DNA of 64,000 nt from Plasmopara viticola (GCA_001695595.3 MBPM02000168.1:22897-86896), one strand, 5' to 3'; shown: positions 1 through 11,843, numbered from the stretch's first letter. Notes: a model not told the origin generated them from the letters alone. Program-made: numbers and translations.

Positions 1-122
1 CTTCATGCAGCCACTTGCTTCGTCCACGATCAATAGCAAATATCTGCTGCCACCAATCGACGCTTGTTCCATGGGGCCACAGATGTCAAAGTGAAGAAGC
101 TCGAAGGTGTCGTAGCAGCGCT
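1..122 (-). pseudogene. Lineage B Copia integrase fragment, cut by window edge and by A1 LTR
   Basis: Read on the minus strand, the segment encodes about 40 residues of a Copia integrase core: a [15 protein letters not shown] stretch with the first catalytic Asp (D of HFDICGPM), then [18 protein letters not shown]. The same block occurs in the lineage B polyproteins at about 26660-26765. The fragment has no stop inside it. It runs off the left window edge and stops exactly at the LTR at 123, so A1 appears to have landed inside an older minus-strand lineage B element. The other half lies outside what is visible. Confidence 0.8.
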
Positions 123-444
123 TGTTGAGGATGTTGAGGATACGACTCTTGTCGAAGATGTTGGCGGACAAACGCCTCGAACAGCGACTGCATATCGGTA
201 AGTACCGGTATCTGCAATCAGTTGATGACTGCTTGGAGGAGCGGGTTCAAGATGGGTAAAAGATCGACTTTGGGATGGGAAGATGATTGCGCCCGGATGG
301 GAAGATGATTGCGCCCGGATGGTGAGTCGTTCTGATTGGCTTAGATAAATCATTGGCTTAGAGGTAGCATGTAGTTGCAAACTAAGGACCTTTAAATATA
401 TTCAATTTGCACTTTACCAACTAGTGCACACTCAAGCTTCTTCA
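123..444 (+). repeat. 5' LTR of element A1 (lineage A)
   Basis: Starts TGTTGAGG and ends TTCA directly before the primer-binding site. It shares with all lineage A LTRs the ACCGGT-containing inverted repeat near 185-200, the GATGATTGCGCCCGGATGG repeats (two tandem copies of a 22-bp unit, about 278-322), the GATTGGCTTAGATAAATCATTGG block and an A/T-rich TTTAAATATATTCA stretch (about 390-405) that could be a TATA element. Its first 30 bases are an extension also seen in A2. No 3' partner LTR of A1 is present because B1 truncates the element. Confidence 0.85.
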
Positions 445-460
445 GGTTATGAGCCCAAGC
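445..460 (+). other. Primer-binding site of A1, overlapping the gag start codon
   Basis: GGTTATGAGCCCAAGC follows the LTR with no spacer. Its first 12 bases are the exact complement of GGGCUCAUAACC, the anticodon arm of eukaryotic initiator tRNA-Met, as in Drosophila copia, which is primed by a cleaved initiator tRNA half. The ATG at 449 is the start codon of the polyprotein (MSPS). Confidence 0.8.
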
Positions 461-3400
461 TCCGTCTTCCCTGACTCCGACACCGACTTCGCCCTTGCCA
501 TGGACGCCTCCACCACCAACCGCATCAACAAGTTCGATGGAACACCTGACTACTGCGCTGGACCAGAACACGTTCAAGCGCAAGTCGAGGAAGGCGTTCG
601 CGATCGTCTGTCTTGCGATGGAGGACTCGCAGCTGCCGTTGGTTCGTTCGGCGAGTGGGGCACACGATGCATGGTCGCGGCTTGAAGGACATTTCGAGAA
701 GAAGAGCCTTGCGAATAAGCTCTTTCTTCGTCGTCGCTTCTTCACGGCCAAGATGGATGAAGGGGAAGATGTGCTCGCGCACATTAACAAGATGAAGACG
801 CTGGCGGAGCAGCTCGACGCTGTGGGTGCTCCGATTAGCGAGGACGACCTTGTGATCACGCTATTGGCAAGTCTCAGCGAGTCGTGCGCGTTTCTTATCA
901 CGGCACTCGAGTCAAGAGCCGACTCTTTATCGTGGGAACTCGTCATGTCTCGGCTACTACACGAAGACTTAAAGCGCAAAGAGCAAGGTGGTGGCGTCGA
1001 TGGAGCCGCGCACGGCCAAGGTCAAGCATTTGCAATGGCGGACAATGGACGACGCAAGAGACGACAAGCGTCAGTGAAGGCAAGCAGTACTTGCCACTAT
1101 TGTGGAGAGCATGGGCATTGGATTGCCAAGTGCCCGGCTCGAATTCGTGACAATGCGGAACGACAGCGACCGCAGCGTGCTAGTGTCGCGCAGAGTAATG
1201 ATGATTATTCTGGCGACCATCTTTTCTCGGTTGGTGAAGCTGCCTATTCCACCAAGATGAGCTGTGTGTGGCTAGTTGACTCGGGGGCCACTCAACACAT
1301 GACATGCTCGAAAGAGTACATGAAAAACTACAAGAGAATTGACCCAGTGGATGTGCATCTCGCGGATGATGGCGTGGTTCAAGCTGTGGGGACGGGTGAC
1401 ATCGTTATGTCGATGTTTACGCCTCGCGGAATGAAGAAGGGTTTTCTCACTTCGGTTTGGCACATTCCAAAGCTTTCGCGCAATTTGTTCTCCGTTGGAC
1501 GCTTTACAAAGGATGTTGGCCCAGTCACGTTTGAGCACGACGGCTGCTTTGCTGAAGCGAAAGGTCTTCGCTGGAAGTTGGGTGCTCGTGAGGGAAAGGG
1601 ACTGTTCAAGCTCTGCATGAAGCCAATTGTTAAAGACGAGGCCAATTTGACTAGCTCGTTGGGATGCCATGGGGACACCACGTCGTACCTCTGGCACCCT
1701 CGACGAGGTCACATTGGTCACGGTGGTCTTTCGACTATTGTTGCAAAAGGCTGTGGAGCAGGTATTGACCTGAAGTCTGTTAACAAGTGGGAGCTGTGCA
1801 AAGGATGCGCTCATGGCAAACAGACGCGGGTAAGGTTCATGAAGTCTTCACCCAATCGGGCAAAGAGAGTTCTTGAAGTCATTCACAGCGATGTGTGTGG
1901 ACCCATGCAAACGGCGACATTCAGTGGCAAGCGCTATTTTGCTGCTTTTATCGACGAGAAGTCGCATTACTGTGCTGTGGACTTGCTACGAAACAAGTCC
2001 GAGGTTGCCGGCAAGTTTGCTACTTTCGTTGCGATGGCCGAAAATCAGACGAACATGCGCGTTAAATCACTCTGTTGTGATAATGGTGGCGAGTACACTT
2101 CTGAAGCAATGGCAAAGTTTTGTGCAGAGCGTGGCATCATACAGAAGTTTACGCCACCATACACGCAACAACTGAATGGAGTCGCAGAACGCATGAATCG
2201 TGCACTTGTTGAATGCGGACGGTGTATGCTGGAGCACGCTGGTCTGCTAAAAACTTATTGGGGTGAAGCTGTTTTAACTGCTGCGTTTCTTCGCAACCGA
2301 TGTCCGACACGAGCTGTTGATCATGATGCGGCGCCGTTTCAAGTGTGGACTGGCAAGAAGCCTTTGTTGGCAAATTTAAAGTATTCGGCTGCCATGCTTA
2401 CGTCTCAGTTCCCAAAGAGAAACGATCCAAGTTTGATGCTCGTTCGACTCGGTGCCGTTTTCTTGGCTATTCAGAACATGAAAAGGCGTAAAGGTTTGAA
2501 GAAATTGGTAGCGGTCGCGTCCTATTGAGTCGGGACGCAAATTTCATGAAAGATACTTTTGACGACAAGATACCAAGTACCGAGTCATCAGAAACTGTAT
2601 TTGACGAGGCCGAAACATCTAATTTTGACCGCTCAGAAAATGAAAACGCTATGCAAGATCAGAACATGGAGCCTGAAAAGAAGCAGCACGCGGGCACTCA
2701 TCCTATTGTGGACTTGGATTTTGAGCCTGGCAGCAAACGACACCAGCGGAACCAATCGCTTGAAAAAGCAGCGAATATTCCAACAGCAAAGAGGCCAACT
2801 CGCTATCAGTCCCTGGAGGAAATGTCTGCATCGGCCCAAGATTTCGAAGCGGCCTTTGTTGTGGATTCAGTGGGAGAAATGCCGACAACTTTCAGGTCGG
2901 CAATGGAATCCAGCAACGCGGTCGAATGGAAAGAGGCGTGTGATGCCGAAGTGAGCTCTCTCCGCAAGAACAAGACCTGGGACTTAATACCTTTGCCGAA
3001 AGGTCGCCGGGCAATCGGCTGTAGATGGGTCTTCCGGATCAAAGAAAATCAAGCCGGAGGGATCGAGCGGTTCAAAGCACGACTCGTGGCCAAAGGCTTT
3101 TCTTAGAAGTATGGTGTCGACTACGAAGAGACTTTCGCTCCAGTGGCCAAGTTTACTTCGATCAGGATTCTACTAAGTCTGTCGGCCAAGCACAATTTGA
3201 TGCTGCATCAGATGGACGTCAAGACAGCCTTTCTCAATGGCACTTTGGACGAGGACATTTACATGGCGCAACCCGATGGATATGTCAACGACGTATACCC
3301 AAACTACGTCTGTCAGCTAAAGCGCTCCCTTTATGGTTTGAAGCAGTCGCCACGGATGTGGAACCAGACAATTGACGCGTTCATGCTGGAAATGAAGTTT

Positions 3401-4214
3401 ACGAAGTGTGATGCCGACCATTGCATTTACGTCAAGCGCAATGACGAAGAATTGATCCTCGTGGCACTTTACGTTGATGACCTAGTGCTTGCGTGCAACA
3501 ACGACTTGCTGCCGAAGAGGACTAAGAAGACACTCAGCGAGCGATTCAATATGACGGATCTTGGTCGACTCAAGTTCTTTTTGGGCATGGATATTCATCA
3601 AGAAACTTTGAGTGGTAACGTGTCCGATCGCCAGACAAAATTCGCGAGTGGCATCTTGAAAAAGTTTGGCATGGAAAACAGCAATCCCGTCAGGACGCCG
3701 CAAGGTCCGGGACTCAAGTTGACTAAGGCCATGTGCGAAAGAGGGTGTTGTCATGAAGAGACGATGGCAAGTCCCATATCGAAATGCCGTTGGTTGCCTC
3801 ATGTACTTGATGGTCGGGACTCGGCCGGACCTAGCAGCCTCAGTGGGAGTACTCAGTCAATTTGCCTCGGACCCATGTCCAACTCACTGGCAGGCACTCA
3901 AAAGGGTCTTCCGATACATTCAAGGAACAAAGACGCATGGCATTATGTTCCAAGCTCAAGACCAAGAAGGTTTTCGAGGCTATTCAGACGCAGATTGGGC
4001 AGGCGATTTGGAAGCCCGAAAAGCACAAGCGGTTATGCGTTCATGATGAATGGAGGTTGCATCAGCTGGAGAAGCAAGAAACAACGGACAGTGGCACTTT
4101 CTTCTACAGAAGCAGAGTACATGGCTTTGACAGAAGCAGCTCAAGAGGCAACTTGGTTAAAAACCTTTCTGTGCGAGCTTGGTGAAATATCAAGAAGTCA
4201 AGCGATCAAGATCT
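449..4214 (+). pseudogene. A1 gag-pol polyprotein, multiply broken
   Basis: The lineage A domain order is visible: gag from MSPSS at 449; zinc knuckle CHYCGEHGHWIAKC at 1092-1133; protease DSGATQHM at 1278-1301; integrase with catalytic codons D 1890, D 2079 and E 2187 (D,D35E); RT with YVDD at 3470-3481; the start of RNase H (SDADWAG, then STEAEYMAL). Lesions: a deletion near 540 removes about 30 gag residues and changes frame; one base is lost near 2380; TAA at 2489-2491; TAG at 3104-3106, where relatives have Gln; frame changes near 3768 and 4020. The reading stops at 4214 inside RNase H, where the B1 LTR begins. The integrase zinc motif has HPRRGH where relatives have HLRLGH. This is a dead copy. 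Confidence 0.9.
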
Positions 4215-4559
4215 TATTAAAGGTAACCGGTTTCCCTCAGTTTTATTCCGGTTTCCAAGGCTGTCCAATACGAGCGGCTGTCCGACGTTTCAAGCAAACA
4301 ACGATGACGTCATGAATAGACACATGGACAGGCGCACTCAAGATGATTGCGCCCGGATGGGAAGATGCTTGCGCCCGGATGGTAAGTTCTTCTGATTGGC
4401 TTAGATAAATGAATGGCTTAGATGTAGCAAGAAGTTGTGAATTAAAGACCAAGTTAATAAACTCACTTTCGAATCTTCATTTAACACCGCAAGTGCCTTC
4501 TTCGCTCTTCGCTCACCGCAAGCTTCGCTCCTCCACTCCTCCACTTCAAAATTTCAACA
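4215..4559 (+). repeat. 5' LTR of B1 (TATT-type LTR)
   Basis: Begins TATTAAAGGTAACCGG and ends TTTCAACA, followed by GATTATGAGCCCAAG, a primer-binding site with one mismatch at 4560-4575. It is the same LTR type as 24838-25188 and 33551-33901, with a TA...CA terminus instead of the usual TG...CA. The middle part (GATGATTGCGCCCGGATGG, GATTGGCTTAGATAAATGAATGG) resembles lineage A LTRs. An AATAAA-like stretch lies near 4455. It interrupts the RNase H domain of A1. The left flank is GATCT, and no right flank is available to test for a duplication. Confidence 0.85.
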
Positions 4560-4563
4560 GATT

Positions 4564-5924
4564 ATGAGCCCAAGTACCATGTCCACTGCGCAAGACTTCT
4601 CCACCAAAGTCTCCATCGACAAATTTAACGGAGACAACTACGTGACGTGGAGCCGCTACATGCGTGGCGTGTACCTAACCAAGTCAACGTGGCATGTGGT
4701 GAATCGCCAGACGACTCCTTCCTTCACCGACTCTCGTGCCAAGGATGAGTATGTCAAGCTTAACAATATCGCCTTCGGACTCATGCTGCTCCACATGGAC
4801 GCGGACTACCATCACGTCGTGGATGACTGCGAGGAAGCATGGGTCGCATGGACGCGTGTGAAGACACTTTACGGTGGATCCCAGAAGGCTGGTCGCATCT
4901 ATCTCAAACGACAGCTCTTCAGCATGGAGATGTCGGAAGGCGGCAATGTGCTACAACATTGCAATGAGGTCCTCAACATCAGCGCCAAACTCAGCGGCAT
5001 CGGCGCCAAGATGGAGGACGAAGACGTGGCAATCTGCTTGCTGCGCAGTCTCCCCAAAAGCTACGAGAACGTGGTTTTAAACTTGGAGATGAGCACTGCG
5101 GAGCTGAAAACGCAAGACGTCGTCAAGGTGCTCCCGAACAAGCATATCAAGCGGCAGGGCGAGAAGACTCTGGCGATCAAGACTGAAGACACGGCACGTG
5201 CATTCAGCACTGATCGGGAGCCTCGCCAGTGCACGTACTGCGGAAAATTGGGGCACTCGGCTGAGCGGTGCTGGACCAAGCAGAAGGACGAGAATCGGGG
5301 CTCTAAGCGCGGCGGCAACAACCGTGGACGCGTGGCCAACAATGTCCAATGGCGCAACGACTACAACGACTATGACGATCGAGTTGCCTTTGCAGTCTCG
5401 CTGGAATGCGGCATGTCATCGACTAGCAATGCACCGGGACTCTGGGCCATTGACAGTGGTGCCACGCATCACATATGCAACGACAAGACCAAGTTCGCCA
5501 TGCTTCATGAAGATCACGAAGGCGAATTGTCTGTTGCCAACGGTAACAAGACTGAAATCAAGGGCGTAGGGACCATCATCGAACGGGTGGTACTTCCCAA
5601 CGGCAACGAACGTGAAATCGAGATAAAGGATGCGCTATACGTACCAAGCATGAGCAAGAATCTGCTATCGATTCCGCAAATCAACAAAAGTGGACAGTTC
5701 CAGGTTGTGTTTGACGGGTTCAAGATGCACGTTGCTCGCAAGAAGTCAAAACAAGTTGTTGCGACTGCGGATCTTATCAACGGACTCTACTGGCTTCGAA
5801 CGCCACAGCGCTGTGCCAATGCAGTCGTGCAACGTAGCGGTGTGGACTTGCATGCTCGCATGGGTCATTCTTCGGTTGATGTCCTTCGCAAAATGATCGA
5901 CAGCAACATGATCAAGGACGCCGA
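4564..5924 (+). pseudogene. B1 gag-protease-integrase N-terminus, truncated
   Basis: Lineage B polyprotein start (MSPSTMS) at the ATG inside the primer-binding site. The reading is uninterrupted for about 454 codons: gag with KFNGDN and RYMRGV; zinc knuckle [14 protein letters not shown] at 5230-5271; protease DSGATHH at 5452-5472; the start of the integrase zinc domain ([18 protein letters not shown]). It ends abruptly at 5924, where an inverted lineage A LTR begins, and the reading then runs 46 bases into that LTR to a stop at 5970. Integrase core, RT and RNase H are absent. From 4861 on, this gag is repeated at 14842-15861 in the chimeric copy. Confidence 0.9.
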
Positions 5925-6258
5925 TGTTGAAAAGGTCGAAGTGAGCACTAGTTGGCAAAATGCAAAGTAAATATATTTAATGGTCCTAAGTTCGCAACTA
6001 CATGCTACCTCTAAGCCAATGGTTTATCTAAGCCAATCAGAATGACTCACCATCCGGGCGCAATCATCTTCCCATCCGGGCGCAATCATCTTCCCATCAC
6101 GAAACCGATCTTTTGCCCATCTTGAACCCGCTCCCTAAGTCAGTCATCAACCGATTGCAGATACCGGTACTTACCGGTATGAAGTCGCTGGTCGAGGCGT
6201 TTCTTTCACGGCATCTTCGACAACACCAGTATCTTGTCGAGGCGCATTCTTGTCAACA
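5925..6258 (-). repeat. Inverted lone LTR of lineage A
   Basis: Reverse-complement LTR whose plus-strand edges are TGTTGAAAAGG (3' terminus) and TTGTCAACA (5' terminus). Its 5' 89 bases match the partial 3' LTR of A2 at 12904-12992 with one mismatch, so it belongs to the same subfamily. Left neighbour GCCGA (B1 gag) and right neighbour AAACG (A2 pol) differ, so there is no target-site duplication and it is not a simple solo LTR. The 22-bp CATCCGGGCGCAATCATCTTCC unit is present twice, near 6050-6093. Confidence 0.85.
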
Positions 6259-7224
6259 AAACGGACCAAGTTTGATGCTCGATCGGTGCGGTGCCGATTT
6301 CTTGGTTACTCGGATCACGAAAAAGCGTACCGCTTTGAAGAAATTGTGAGTGGTCGAGTACTTGTGAGCCGCGACGCACAGTTCATGGAGGATGTCTTCG
6401 ACAGTGGGAGACGAAGTTATGCCAGCAATGAAGTGATTATTCAAGATGATGCAAGCGATTGTTCGGCAGGATCTAATGGGACTGACTGCGAGCAAGAAAA
6501 AGTTTCGGCTCCGGATGTGGAGGTCGAACCAGGAAGCAAGCGTATTCAGCGGTCGCGATCGCTAGAAAAGGTTGCAGACTCCCCAAGGCCCAAGCGCCAA
6601 AGCCGACCACAGATGTCACTGGACGAGATGTCAGCAGTGGCTCACGGGGATGGCGATTTTGAAGCGGCCTTTGTTGTAGATTCAGTGGGAGAAGTGCCAA
6701 CTACGTACAAGTCGGCAATGGAATCTAGCAACGCGGCCAAGTGGAAAGAGGCATGCGACTCGGAAATCGACTCCCTCCGCAAAAACAAGACATGGTCGTT
6801 GGTGCCGTTGCCTCAAGGACGAAAAGCTATTGACTGTCGATGGGTGTTTCGAGTCAAGGAGAATCAAGCAGGAGGGATCGAGCGATTCAAGGCTCGACTT
6901 GTCGCCAAAGGATTTTCGCAAAAGCACGGTATCGACTATGATGAAACATTTGCACCGGTGGCCAAGTTTACTTCAATACGGATTCTCCTCAGTTTGACAG
7001 CCAAGTACGGACTTAAAGTGCACCAGATGGATGTCAAGACAGCCTTCTTGAATGGTTCTCTCGATGAAGACATTTACATGGTTCAGCCACAAGGTTACGA
7101 GGACGAACGCCAGCCAGATCATGTTTGTCAGCTCAAGCGGTCGCTTTACGGATTGAAACAGTCACCTCGTATGTGGAATCAGACGATTGACAAGTTCATG
7201 ATTATGCTGGGATTAAAGAAGTGC
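6259..7224 (+). pseudogene. A2 pol, left part: integrase C-terminus and RT
   Basis: Open plus-strand reading starting inside the integrase C-terminal region (KFDARSVRCRFLGYSDHEKAYRFEE), through the variable acidic linker (near 6430-6560) and into RT (RWVFRVKENQAGG, QMDVKTAFLNGSLDEDIYM, LKRSLYGLKQSPRMWNQ). It has no gag, protease or integrase core. The 5' edge coincides exactly with the outer end of the inverted LTR, and the 3' edge is the B3 insertion site. RT resumes at 11844 after B3, as shown by the split codons around KKC and the AGTGC duplication. Confidence 0.88.
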
Positions 7225-7516
7225 TGTTACAGGTACATGCTGACCAGTTGGTACATTGTACCCATTAACCGGTTAGCATGAACCGGTCCAATACGACCAC
7301 ACGTTGATTAGACGAGTAGGCTGATTGGACGAATAAGGAATGTTTGTGATTAGATGCACTTAGTGATAGGATGCACTGCTGCGTTTCTACGCAGCAACCA
7401 AAATAACTCCAATAAATCAATCACTTCTGAATTTCCATTCAAACCCCCAAGTGCCTTCTCCGCTTCGGTTTCCTCGCCTCCGCCTTCTACTTAGTGCTCA
7501 AAGTCACCTTCCATCA
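7225..7516 (+). repeat. 5' LTR of B3
   Basis: TGTTACAGG...TTCCATCA, 292 bp. It carries several ACCGGT palindromes and a GGTACATTGTACC palindrome in its first 70 bases, and AATAAA near 7411 as a possible polyadenylation signal. Unlike the TATT-type LTRs of B1 and B2, it has no similarity to lineage A LTRs apart from ACCGGT. The primer-binding site GGTTATGAGCCCAAGC is at 7517-7532. Confidence 0.92.
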
Positions 7517-7520
7517 GGTT

Positions 7521-10500
7521 ATGAGCCCAAGCACGATGTCCTCTGTCCAAGATACCAAGATTTCCATCGACAAGTTCAACGGCGACAACTACGCCTCGTG
7601 GAGCCGCTACATGCGTGGCGTATTCCTGACCAAGTCCGTGTGGAGTGTGGTGAACCGCGAGACAACGCCAAGCTTCACGGATCCCCGGGCGAAGGACGAG
7701 TATGTTAAGTCAAGTAACATCGCGTTCGGCTTGATGTTGCTCCACATGGACGCCGACTACCACCATGCGCTTGACAACTGCGAAGAAGCCTGGGTCGCGT
7801 GGACGCGCTTGCGTACGCTGTACGGTGGGTCGCAAAAGGCTGGACGGATCTACCTGAAACGTCAGCTTTTCAGCATGGAAATGGCGGAAGGCGGCAATGT
7901 TCTTCATCATTGTAACGAAGTTCTCAACATCAGCGCGAAACTCAGCAGTATTGGCGCCAAGATGGAGGACGAAGACGTCGCGATCTGCCTGCTTCGTAGT
8001 CTCCCCAAGAGCTACGAGAATGTGGTGCTCAATTTGGAAATGAGCACCGCAGAGCTGAAGACGCAGGACGTGGTAAAAGTGCTCACAAACGAGCATATCA
8101 AGCGACAACGCGAGAAGACTGCGTCTGTCGAGGTCGAAGAAGCAGCGAAGGCTTTCAGCGCCGAACGCGAAGTGCGTCGCTGCACGTACTGCGGGAAATT
8201 GGGGCACGTCATCGACAAGTGCTGGACCAAGCAGAAGGAAGAAAACCGAGGGGAGTACGACGCGGCCGAGGTGGTCGCGGTGCCAACAACATCGAGTGGA
8301 GAGACTGGCGTGACGAAGACGATTTTGACGCGGTCGCATTTGCGGTCTCTATGGAGTGCGGCGTGTCGTCGGGCAAGAAGTTTCAAGGAACGTGGGCCAT
8401 CGACAGTGGCGCCATGCACCACATTTGCAACGACAAGGCCAAGTTTGTCGAAATCAAGGAGTGCGGCGACGGAGAATTGACCGTGGCAAACGGGCATACC
8501 GCCAAGATTTCGGGTGTGGGGACTGTGGTGGAACAAGTCTCTTTGCCCAACGGCAATACGTGCAACATCAGGATCGAAGACGCGCTTTACGTTCCAAGCA
8601 TGAACAAGAATCTGCTGTCGGTGCCCCAAACCAACAGCAGCGGACAGTTCATGGTGATCTTCGACGGTGCTGAAATGCACATTGCGCGGAAGAAATCGCG
8701 ACAAGTCGTTGCCGCCGCAGACCTCGTCGACGGCCTGTATTGGCTTCGTGTGCCACGCGCAAGCGCCAACTCCGTGTCCAATGTTTCGATCAAGGAGTCG
8801 ACCTCCACGCGCGGATGGGCCACGCTCCAAACGACGTGCTTCGCAAGATGGTGTCAGGCGGCATGGTGACAGGTGCCAAGATGCCTCCGACGTCGAAGAA
8901 CTCGAGCAAGTGCAGTGGGTGCCAGCAGGGCAAGATGGTACAAAAACCATTCCCGAGCAACCCAAACAAGCCCAGGTACAAGCCGTTCGAGTGTCTGCAT
9001 TTCGACAACTGCGGGCCAATGGAGCAGGAATCGCTTGGAGGCAGCAGGCATTTGCTACTCGTTACCGACGAGGCCTCCGGCTGCATGACCGGCTTCTGTA
9101 TTCGCGCCCGCTCGGAGAGTGAACGCTGTCTTCGAAGCTTTATTACGAAAGTGGAGCGCCAGTTCAACGCCAAAGTCAAGTACGTGCGTCACGATGGGGC
9201 CAAGGAATTCAAAACAAGATCGCTTGTGGACTTCTACGAAGAGCATGGCATTGAAGTGCAGCCAACCGTTCAGTACGCACACCAGACCAACGGTACTGCT
9301 GAGCGTGCGAACAGGACCATTGTGACGATCGGCCGCAGCATGCTCCACCACGCCGGCGTGGACAAGCGTTTTTGGGCTGAAGCGGCGATGACGGCGATCT
9401 ACATCAAGAATCGACTGCCGTCCCCCAAGATTCCCGGAAAAACGCCGTACGAGATTATATACAAGTCCAAGCCCAACGTGAAGCACATGCGAGTCTTCGG
9501 GTGCAAGGCCTTCGTTTTGACGCCGAAGGAAAAGCGACAAAAGTGGGACCCAAAAGCTCGTGAAGGCATTTTCATGGGCTACGAGAAACGGTCCAAGGCG
9601 TATCGCGTTTATGACATCGAGGCGGGAAAGGTCGTGATCTCTCGCGATGTCACATTCGACGAAACATACTTTAACACGAGCTCGGTCGACGAAGACTCCA
9701 AAATCGAAGAAGCCATCGAGTACCTCGCGCTCTCTGACTCTGAAGAAGTACATGTTTTCAAGCAGGCGGGGAAGCGAAAAGCGAACTCCGAGCCGGACAA
9801 GCATCAACGTTCAAGTGGCCCGCGCCGCCGAATTGGACTTGAGGAAGCAAGCGCACCTGTCAATGACTCGGACGATCAAGGTCAAGATGCCTCGGCCCAA
9901 GAAGCGAAAATGGAAGATGAAGGTGACAGCGACTCCACTTCGCCTATGTTTTGGCGAGCAAGTGCAAACGCAGTGGAAGCAAGCGACAGCGCTGAACCGA
10001 AGACCTTCCAAGATGCCGTGAGCGGACCCGATCAAGTTCACTGGCGCAAGGCCATTCGCGCGGAACTCAAGTCAATGCGTCTTCGTGGGGTGTTTCGTGC
10101 TGCCAAGTTACCCAACCATCAACGCGCAGTCGGGACCAAGTGGGTCTTTAAGATCAAGCGCAAAGCGGATGGATCCATCGAGAAGTACAAGGCTCGACTC
10201 GTCGCGAAAGGCTTCGTACAGAAGTATGGCATTGATTACACGGAGACGTTCTCTCCTGTCGTGAAGTACGTGACACTTCGCATGATAATCGCCATTACCA
10301 AGCTCCTCGGTTGGCCCCTGGATCAACTTGACGTCGTCACTGCCTTCTTATACGCTTTGATGAAGGAAAAAGTGTTTTGCTGCGTGCCCGAGGGTGTTGA
10401 GCTGGACAATGGATTTGACTGCGTGGAGCTTCTGAAGGCGATCTATGGTCTCAAGCAAGCTTCGCGAGTATGGAACGAGACTTTTGATGAGTACGTTCGC

Positions 10501-11544
10501 TCACTTGGATTTCACGCCTCAAGCTACGATCCGTGCCTATACATCAAGGTCGTCAAAGGCGAATGCATTCTCCTGTTGGTGTACGTCGATGACGTTCTGA
10601 TCACCGGAAGCTCCAAGATACTGATTGATGAAGTCAAGCGCCAGCTTAAAAGTCGATTCGAGATGACCGACAGTGGTAAGTGTTCTTTCATTCTTGGCAT
10701 CGAAGTTATCGACAACAAAGACGGGAGCGTGACGTTAAGCCAAGCGCGCTACACCCATGACATTTTGGAGCGTTTCGGCATGCAGAATTGCAAACCTGTT
10801 GCCAGTCCCGTTGATCTCAGCATGCGACTTGTTCCAAGTGATACCCCGACCAAGCTGGACGCTCCGTTTCGTGAAGCTGTCGGTGTACTCATGCACTTGA
10901 TGACTTCAACTCGACCGGATATTTCCTTTGCAGTCGGATATGTGTCGCGCTTCATGGAAAACCCGCAAGTGGAACACTGGACGGCCGTCAAGAGGATTTT
11001 TCGCTATCTACAAGGTACCAAGTCGCACGGAATTTGCTTCTCTCCAAACAAGGGCGTGGACTTTCGCGGCTACTCCGATGCTGACTGGGCCGGCGACTAC
11101 AGTGACCGCAAGTCGACTTCCGGTTACCTGTTTCAAGTCCTTGGCGGACCAGTGTCGTGGGGGTCCAAAAAGCAGTCTAGTGTGTCGCTATCCACGAGCG
11201 AAGCCGAATACATCGCGCTAAGTTTGGCGATTCAAGAGGGAAAGTGGGTTCACAAGCTACTGTGTGAGATTTCGGCGGCTTCGGGCGAAGACACTCCAGA
11301 CTTGAAGATCTTCGAGGACAACCAGTCGTGCATTACGATGACTAAGAACCCAGTCAATCATGGCCGCGCTAAGCACATCGACATCAAGTACCATCACATC
11401 CGCGATGAAGTGAAGCGTGGAGAAGTTCTCGTCGAGTACTGCGAAACTGCGACCATGCTAGCGGACATCATGACAAAAGGACTCGGCGGACCTCGTCACA
11501 AGGACTTGACGATGGCTCTCGGCATCTACGCGTGTTCGCATTGA
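7521..11544 (+). pseudogene. B3 gag-pol polyprotein with two frameshifts
   Basis: I start at the ATG in the primer-binding site (MSPST), as in the intact copies; an in-frame extension 27 bases upstream lies wholly in the LTR. Frame 1 covers gag and zinc knuckle [15 protein letters not shown] missing G in the run at 8250-8253 moves the frame into protease (DSGAMHH, where relatives have DSGATHH), and a missing base near 8795 moves it again at the integrase zinc domain ([10 protein letters not shown]). From there about 915 codons stay open: integrase (HFDNCGPM, RHDGAKEF, GTAERANRT), acidic/basic linker, RT with YVDD at 10582-10593, RNase H ([31 protein letters not shown]) and the ACSH end at 11544. 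Confidence 0.9.
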
Positions 11545-11551
11545 GAGGGCG
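11542..11551 (+). other. Polypurine tract of B3 overlapping the stop codon
   Basis: TGAGAGGGCG: the TGA stop (11542-11544) supplies the first purines of the tract that primes plus-strand DNA, and the 3' LTR begins immediately after at 11552. Confidence 0.75.
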
Positions 11552-11843
11552 TGTTACCGGTACATGCTGACCAGTTGGTACATTGTACCCATTAACCGGT
11601 TAGCATGAACCGGTCCAATACGACCACACGTTGATTAGACGAGTAGGCTGATTGGACGAATAAGGAATGTTTGTGATTAGATGCACTTAGTGATAGGATG
11701 CACTGCTGCGTTTCTACGCAGCAACCAAACTAACTCCAATAAATCAATCACTTCTGAATTTCCATTCAAACCCCCAAGTGCCTTCTCCGCTTCGGTTTCC
11801 TCGCCTCCGCCTTCTACTTAGTGCTCAAAGTCACCTTCCATCA
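11552..11843 (+). repeat. 3' LTR of B3
   Basis: 292 bp, TGTTACCGG...TTCCATCA, nearly identical to 7225-7516. It is followed by AGTGC and the resumed A2 RT. Confidence 0.92.

Larger units (their letters stand above)
7225..11843 (+). mobile_element. B3: structurally complete lineage B Copia element
   Basis: 4619 bp with two 292-bp LTRs, primer-binding site at 7517, polypurine tract at 11543-11551 and a 5-bp target duplication AGTGC (7220-7224 and 11844-11848). It sits inside the RT of A2. The two LTRs differ at two places I can see (7231 A/C and 7392 A/C), so insertion was recent. The polyprotein has two frameshifts, so this copy could not make its own proteins. A duplicate is at 17873-22491. 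Confidence 0.93.

Noticed and set aside
278..322. CRISPR-like or satellite array from the 22-bp repeats
   Set aside because: Only one or two contiguous units, no spacers, and always inside an LTR.
449..685. Short separate 78-codon gene at the start of A1
   Set aside because: It is the true gag start run out of frame after the deletion near 540.
5925..6258. Ordinary solo LTR from LTR-LTR deletion
   Set aside because: The flanks GCCGA and AAACG do not form a target duplication and belong to different elements.
8240..8800. Programmed frameshift between gag and pol in B3
   Set aside because: The G-run shift is absent from the second copy, and the intact B2 and A6 elements have gag and pol in one frame, so these are mutations.
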